Below are positions 57,910 through 64,000 of a DNA stretch of 64,000 nucleotides, piece after piece. The first letter of the stretch is position 1; each line of letters starts with the position of its first letter. This stretch comes from Diorhabda sublineata (lineage: Eukaryota; Arthropoda; Insecta; Coleoptera; Chrysomelidae), in contig NC_079482.1 of the NCBI RefSeq assembly GCF_026230105.1, positions 20,398,001 through 20,462,000 of the forward strand, given 5' to 3'. Under the pieces are notes generated by a model that worked only from the letters and a program-made list of their open reading frames with translations, did no database searches and was not told the DNA's origin. The position numbers were made by a program, and so were the translations under genes.

Positions 57910-58950
57910 ACTATTAATGTTGTTTTATTATGTTGATTACATGTAATTGATGCATGAATGTCTGGTTGTTCTTAGTGTTTGATTTTTATTTTTGTGATAA
58001 AATTAGTTCCATGATATAAGTTGATTCGCAACTAGTATGTTTGTATAATCTAGTCTAAGGTTTGGGTTGATTTCTCGGTTCATTGTAATTCAAATAAAAA
58101 TATTTCATATTAAGGATATACACGTCGCGTCGTCACTTATATTTGCGGGCGGCCAACTTATTTTTCCCCAATATTCTCGCAAAGGATTGATATTAATGTT
58201 GAGAACCAAAAGTTCTTGAAACTTTAGTCTTTGCTTTGTCTACTTAGTCGTTCCTTAAGTTAGTTTACAAAATTGATTCGACAATAACCTAAAAAAAAAA
58301 TGATTCTGAATATTTACGCCACAATTTCATTTCTCTAATAGTTATAGTCTAGATCAATTGAGTCTGTGATAGAATACATCTACGATAATATTGACAGTTT
58401 TTTCCAGCTCCCATAACATATTTGCGTTGATAAGGGTAAAGAGTGATTATATTTTTGTCTTTATCTGTTTGTTGTCTTAGTGATGCCAGTTGTAACTGTG
58501 TATTCTGTTTTTTCTTCTCACTTCTTTATAACGTGACACAGTTAGATCAAAACCGGATTCATCTTATCTTAAAAACTCACTTAGAGATATTATCATTATG
58601 AAGAAGTTTTTTTAAATCAGTTAATACGACATGATATTTAGGTTTCACTAGTTAATGTGTGTAGAGATATTTTCAAACCCATTCATAGCAAACATCAGCT
58701 TTTGATGGTATGTTGATGGGAAAACATTATGGTATATATAGGTAGGTCATACAGTGTTGGTGTAGAGTTAGTAGTACATAGAATGTTCGGTACGGCCAGA
58801 ATAATACATAGTGCTTGAGAACGCTATTATCTAATACTTAAATAATCACCTAACCAATTATCGTACAATCTTCCTAATTTCTTTTCAATAGTTATTTCAC
58901 CTTTCTAAACCTTTGGGAGTGAGTAACCAGTTTTTAGGTATGTATCTTTA
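57910..58950. other. AT-rich spacer, no gene seen
   Basis: No supported feature. Confidence 0.5.
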
Positions 58951-58959
58951 TTAAAAGTA

Positions 58960-59335
58960 GTCCAGTTTCAGTCAGAAACCAGAAGGGTTGGTATAAGATT
59001 TTCAGCAGTAGGATGATTTTTATTTCTCTCTGTCATATTTCCCTTTGCGTGCTCCAACGATGACAGTAAAAGAGGGTATGATGGACGTTGTCCTCGTTGT
59101 TGCAGAAATATAGGACTATCAATGAAGTAGAAAGGATACAGGTAAGTTCTGAAAGATCCATGTCCAGAAAGGGATGTGTAAGATAGAAATTCATTTTGCC
59201 GTGTTTCCTGTTGATACATTCAGGTAAGTTCCCATCGTTGGTACCATTCTGTTTCAAGTTCTCTCCACATATATCTTCAGTTGATTTGAATATTATGTTT
59301 TGCATAGACATTTTTTTCCAATTTCCCAACAAATT
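58960..59335 (-). pseudogene. LINE ORF2 C-terminus (R1/Jockey-like)
   Basis: The minus strand reads CINRKHGKMNFYLTHPF, then after a shift SGHGSFRTYLYPFYFIDSPI, then CNNEDNVHHTLFYCHRWSTQ. The GHG-F-TYL segment, the cysteine-histidine knuckle and the downstream W are standard for the C-terminus of R1/I/Jockey-type LINE ORF2. Two frameshifts; no RT core. Confidence 0.75.
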
Positions 59336-59339
59336 TCTA

Positions 59340-60085
59340 ATTTATAAAAAATCTCTCCAAAACAATAATTATCAAGTTTCTTACAACAATCTTTTTTTGT
59401 TTCCTACGTTTCGGGGTGAAAATACATTTCCTATTCACCCTAATTTGTAGAAGGGTGGTTACGGTACTGCTAGTAAAGATAAAAAAATATTTTAAGGACA
59501 CCTGGCGTAGGAGATTGTCTCGACTCGGCACTGCAACAGGAAGTGCTAAGGTATGCCACACAGGACACGTGTGTGTGCAGACCACCATAGCAAAAAATAT
59601 TTAATCTATAAAAATACACTTGAAATACGCACTTGACAGATAAGGTTTTCATAATTATGCATATTTAATTTACATAAATTCGAAAACAAATGCAGGTATA
59701 AAAAAAGACACGTGCTCGTCTATAAGATTGATTAAATTTTCAAAAAGAATATTGATATTAAAATGGATTTTATTCCATAGCTTGTGACGGGACTTTCAAT
59801 TCTATATAAAATACATCATTCATTCCAATATCTATTAAAATCTCTTCTGTCTCATTTTTTGTCATTATGAATTGACGTTTCTTCATTTCATCCAAATTAT
59901 TATCAATAATATCAATTGATATATAGGATAAATTTAGAAAATAAAAGTGAAAAGAAAAAAGTCAAATAGCAAATGAATTTAGAAGAAATGTTGATGATTA
60001 AATTGAATATAATTATCAAGAAAAAGAATTGACTGAAATTGAAAAATATTAGATTAAGTCATAGTTGTAAATATATCTGTGATGA
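59340..60085. other. no gene recognised
   Basis: A GC-richer stretch at 59500-59590 with a CACGTG E-box is unexplained. Confidence 0.4.
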
Positions 60086-60088
60086 AGT

Positions 60089-60600
60089 ATGGAAAATACA
60101 ATCTTCTTCTTCTTCGTATTAGGCGTAGTCGCCTGTTTTATCTTCGACATCCTTGCCTCCTATACTGCTTTAAGGTTGTCTCTACACCTTTTTTTGGTCG
60201 GCGGTACTCCTTCGGCCCAATGGGGATTCATCGCGCGCAATCTTGACCATTCTATTGTTGTCCATACGACTTACTCGTATGTTCTCGTTCCATTTTTTCT
60301 GTCTTGATAGAACCCTGTTTTGCACAATGTTTTGATGTCCTCACTTCTTTCCCTGTCCAGTAAGTTTCCATCACTCTTTTGGTTTTCGCCGTTTCTGGCC
60401 GTGTCTGTGCGGTGTAGGAAATTATGGGTCTTACCGTGGTCTTATATATTCTCGATTTGGAATCTATTCCGATATGTTTATTTCACCATAAGGTTTCTTT
60501 CAAACATACTGCCATTCTTAAGGCTTTAGTTGTTTGCTCTCTCACTTCGTTCTCTACGTCTCCAAATCTCGATTCCTAAGTATTTGAATTTTGTTACTTG
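60089..60600 (-). pseudogene. RTE-like LINE 3' end
   Basis: The minus strand reads TKFKYLGIEIWRR, SRIYKTTVRPIISYTAQTRP, an ETAKTKRVMET stretch, then RTSKSYGQQ, DCAR-IPIGPKEYRRPKKGV. It corresponds to the C-terminal third of the same kind of protein as the LINE at 45780 (KYLGIEL, TVRPIMTYTAETRP, RRSVGRPRKRW). Frameshifts are present. Confidence 0.75.
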
Positions 60601-60619
60601 GTGAATTATCTGATCGATA

Positions 60620-61310
60620 CAAGCTTCGATGATATGTAGGTATATAAGCAGCGAAGCCATTATACAAGTGTGATGTCAATTGAATAAATATAGTTTAAGA
60701 AAAAACAAAAACTCGTTTTCATAACATATGAAACTAACGTTTTAGTTTCATGTACTTTATAAGTTTTTCCAAATCATATTTTCATTGAAAAACGAATCAC
60801 AAAATCTTTTTTCTTTATTTATATTATCTTTATGGAAGAAGATTTCTAAGTTCCTGTGAGGTGTCTGGTCGAAGATTATGGTAATTAATGGATTAACGTA
60901 ATTGATTTGAAGATTAATGAATGGGAATTAGAATAGACAAACTGGGTGGAAGCGGTAGAAAAATAAAATTTTGATTTCATATTTTTATCAAAACCACTGC
61001 AGTTCGATGTTGTTTCACACTATTATTAATAAACAAGAAATAACTGCCTATAGCGGCATGAAATTGTGACAGAAAGATACTTTGGTGAAATTATAATTGC
61101 ACCTCATAGAAAGGGGTCATATTCCTTCAATATATCGTTGATGCAAGAACATTAATGGATTTATCCATGTTTGTTAAGGTCTAATGTATCATGATTGATA
61201 TTTGTTGCAGATGGACTCTCCTCAAAAGTCGCCTGAATATTAAATCAGCATACAAATTCTATTCCTTATGGCTAAGATATGGACAGAAGCACCTCTAGCG
61301 TTAAAAAATA
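60620..61310. other. no gene recognised
   Basis: No supported feature. Confidence 0.4.
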
Positions 61311-61317
61311 TTCTTAC

Positions 61318-61500
61318 CAGGAATCTGCAAGTATTACGAGTAAGTCTACGAGGTAACGATCATTAATAGAAGTTTCTACTGAATGTCTTACAATTCTTCG
61401 ACTTCCGGAAACAGTTCCAGTACCTTGAACTAATTTAGCATCCATGAAATAACTTTTTGGGCACATTTTTCCATTTGCAACGTCTACGTTAAGGAAATTT
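61318..61500 (-). other. candidate internal exon, 183 bp, gene unknown
   Basis: On the minus strand an acceptor TTACTAG precedes 183 bases open in one frame (NFLNVDVANGKMCPKSYFMD, then LVQGTGTVSGSRRIVRHSVE and LVDLLVILADS). A good donor follows (CTG|GTAAGAAT). The exon starts and ends in the same phase. Its composition looks like a real protein rather than chance, but I do not recognise it. The polypyrimidine tract before the acceptor is poor. It could also be part of an unrecognised transposon gene. Confidence 0.3.
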
Positions 61501-61509
61501 CTAGTAATC

Positions 61510-63280
61510 AATTAGCCCGAGAAAACTCTTAGATAGTTAATTCATTTCTTAGCATTATACGAATTGGAAAAACGCGCTCTAACCACTATGCAACCAGTAA
61601 ATATTTTAACATCACAAATTCAAAAAATATTATGAGGAACTTTCAAGAAACAGCATTGTGCTCTTTTTGACTTATTCTAAACTCTTTTCGAAAATCAAAG
61701 CAATCTTATATTTTGGCTAAAATCTATTACATTTCAACGGAAAAAAATGATATAACTTCTTTAATCCAATTGTGTGTCACCATGTCCTATGTCACATGTC
61801 TTTTATGACTTATTCTAATTTCATAATGAAGGAAAGATGCTCTTCATTTTCATGTTTAGAAACTGTTTTAAGTATAATGATATTTGTTTATTCTCTTTAC
61901 GATTGAATCATTTATCATCTTTTTTTCTTAATGCAATTTGCTTTCTTTAAACAATCTGACTGCAACAATCAAAATAAAAAAAAATGATCTGTTTCTAAAG
62001 AATAGGATGATATAAATTGAAGTTGAAATATCTATACAAAATTTCATAAATGGTGCAATATAATTCCATACTGTTATCTTGACTATCTCATGAACAATAT
62101 GAGGCACCGATCAAAGCTCATGGTTGACCAACTTGATAAAAATTCAGTTATATCGGTGGAACAGTGAATTCGATTTTTCGAACGGAAACTATTGTTATAT
62201 GGGCACACGACTCATTTAAAGTATTTCCTTTTACGCTTAAAACATTAAATTACTTAGTACTGTGTCATCGAACGTATACCCAATTAATAAAACTACACCC
62301 TCCAGTAGTTTTTTTAATTTATGGATAACCAATTCAACTACACGTGTTCTTTGAGGGTTGTTCCACCACCGACCGAAGCGATTTATTTAAAAGACCGGAA
62401 ATAGAAGAACTCCACCCAGAGCACACTTTTTGCATAATGAGAATAATTAACACGCACAACTGTCTATAACATACTTTTTATTCAAATTAAAAAGATATAT
62501 ATTCATAGTTATTCAATCAAAATAATCTAACCAAAAATACTGGGAATGCGGAAACCAATCCCCGCAACTATTGACAAAAGTGATGGTATAAGATTTGGCC
62601 GAAATCTTTTATTTCCTTAATAAGAAAGAAAAGTTTTACTTCCATTAAATATTGGGTGAGAACCTTAACGACAATTAATAGTTACTCATCCATTTTATTT
62701 TTCATGTTTTTTCCACAATTATTGGATTATCTTAATAAACGGCTCATCTTTTTTCAATTCTATGTTTGATATTTCTCTGTAAAGTAAACAGAGTCGATAA
62801 TCTCTTCAACAAAAACGATTACGTTTTCTTGAATCACAGAAATATGTTAATGTGATTCTTAACGACTCTATTAGAAAATCTAACTTAATATTTATAATAA
62901 CGCATTCATATTCAAAAGTTTTGTCTCATAAATTGAAAAAAACTGAATAGGTTCAGAAATGCGTTAATAATCTTCTCAAATGAAAGCATACCCACGAACT
63001 TTATATTAATAATAGCTATTCCCGGACGCTTTAAAATGAACTAAAGACTCAAATTTTCTTTTTATGAACATATAATTCACTGATCTCCAAAGACGTACCA
63101 TCAGTCTTTGAGAGGGTAGGTCTACAAAATATAATATAATATAATCTTGATTCATCGTTTTAAATTTATAAAATATTCAATTTATTTAAAAAAACAGTAG
63201 AAATATAATTAGAATCGATTGCTTTAAATCGACAACATATGAGGAAATTATTCAAACAGGAGTAAATAGATACGATGGTA
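61510..63280. other. AT-rich spacer, no gene seen
   Basis: No supported feature. Confidence 0.5.
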
Positions 63281-63284
63281 CAAA

Positions 63285-63790
63285 AAAACATATCTTCTTC
63301 TTCATAGTACTTATTCTTAGTGTGTTTGCATAAATGGTTGCTTGGCTGCAGCTGGAATGATGAAGACCAGCTTTCATATCATCTTGTAGGTGGTCGTCCT
63401 AGTGGTCGGGATGTATTGGCTTTTTCGTTCTTTGCAATATTTGCCAACTTGTCATCTGACATTCTGTCCACGTGTTCTCTCCATTCCCTTCGCCGATTTC
63501 TCGTCCACATCACTACATCCTGGATGTCACATATCTCACTCATTTCATCATTTCTCTTGTGGTCAAATAATGTGGGTTCCGCTCAGTTGTGGTGTTCTCT
63601 GCTCTGGTCTCTATCGCGTATGTCATTGCTGGTCTTGTATATTCTAACTTTGCTCGCGGTATTCATATATTCATTCTATACATCTAGGTCAATAATTTTT
63701 GCGCCAAAAATAGGAAACTATATTATATGTTTCTATTATTCAAGAGCGCCAGTTTTATCTGTTCTGCAAACCTTGGAAACTGAAATAAGG
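63285..63790 (-). pseudogene. LINE 3' end, RRREWREHVDRM type
   Basis: The minus strand reads MNTASKVRIYKTSNDIRDRD, RNRRREWREHVDRMSDDKLA, IAKNEKANTSRPLGRPPTR. This is the conserved C-terminus of a LINE family common in arthropods, in which a WRxHVDRM motif precedes a GRPPxRW motif. It is only the tail of the element. The 171-codon plus-strand frame at 63320-63835 is a shadow of it. Confidence 0.75.
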
Positions 63791-63839
63791 ATATTCATTC
63801 CATTTTCTCTGCAATCGAACAATATCGTTGATTAATAAG

Positions 63840-64000
63840 ATTTTTTTAATGTTAGTTTGAGGGAAATCACATTAATTGATTTCAATGTTCTTCGAATTAA
63901 TTTGAAAGTGTGGGACCATTTCTTTTCATTCTCCTGTAGTTGTTTTATCTTGTAGGTCTACAATATAAATTACATACAAGAGAAATGGGTAATTTTTATT
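63840..64000. other. no gene seen at right edge
   Basis: Short AT-rich edge sequence without features. Confidence 0.5.

Noticed and set aside
60089..60529. Plus-strand frames of 72 and 69 codons
   Set aside because: They are shadows of the minus-strand LINE tail.
63320..63835. 171-codon plus-strand frame, one of the longest in the window
   Set aside because: The minus strand over the same bases reads the RRREWREHVDRM and GRPP LINE C-terminus, so the long plus frame is a by-product.

Overview
The window looks like an AT-rich insect nuclear genome. It contains one intact protein-coding gene, no operons or bacterial signals, and a dense set of decayed transposable elements typical of arthropods: mariner, Tc1-like, pogo, Crypton-like and hAT-like DNA elements, several LINE families and one Ty3/gypsy relic. 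The mix of LINE families and the form of the proneural gene suggest a beetle or another large-genome insect, but I cannot fix the order from sequence alone.

The only intact gene is an intronless achaete-scute family bHLH factor at 2104-3138 (+), closest to asense in its bHLH. Just upstream are a TATA box (1948), a Hairy/E(spl)-type repressor site (1934) and a proneural E-box (1804). An AATAAA signal lies about 430 bases past the stop codon. The layout resembles the known feedback design of proneural genes, with activation through E-boxes and repression through Hairy-class sites.

Layout: 1-886 holds the tail of a mariner copy and 952-1112 a hammerhead-ribozyme-like repeat. The proneural gene follows at 1.8-3.6 kb, then a minisatellite zone at 4.8-5.5 kb. 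From 6.6 to 28 kb there are seven mariner relics in all when the one at position 1 is included, a 1.56-kb TIR element (7821-9383), a Crypton-like exon (12.6-13.0 kb), a GC-rich MITE (17.26-17.69 kb), an 897-bp foldback element (18.76-19.65 kb), a LINE tail and a 760-bp TA-flanked transposon (21.0-21.8 kb). From 30 to 48 kb there are a pogo-like relic, a CR1/Jockey-like LINE, a gypsy relic, a second copy of that LINE, a LINE that keeps a YMDD box, and an RTE-like LINE. From 49 to 64 kb there are two tandem Crypton-like deletion derivatives, a third hammerhead-like motif, a 29-bp perfect inverted repeat, a Tc1-like relic, a 379-bp derivative of the 7.8-kb element, and three LINE 3' ends.

The most unusual material is structural. 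Three copies of a hammerhead-like RNA motif show a compensating change in one stem. An autonomous-type element can be matched to its short derivative through shared terminal inverted repeats and TA flanks. Two tandem Crypton-like copies differ by a deletion with CAAAT at its ends. No tRNA, rRNA, CRISPR array or prokaryotic feature was seen. Apart from the proneural gene I can name no host gene with confidence; three candidate exons (18448, 40156 and 61318) are listed with low confidence.
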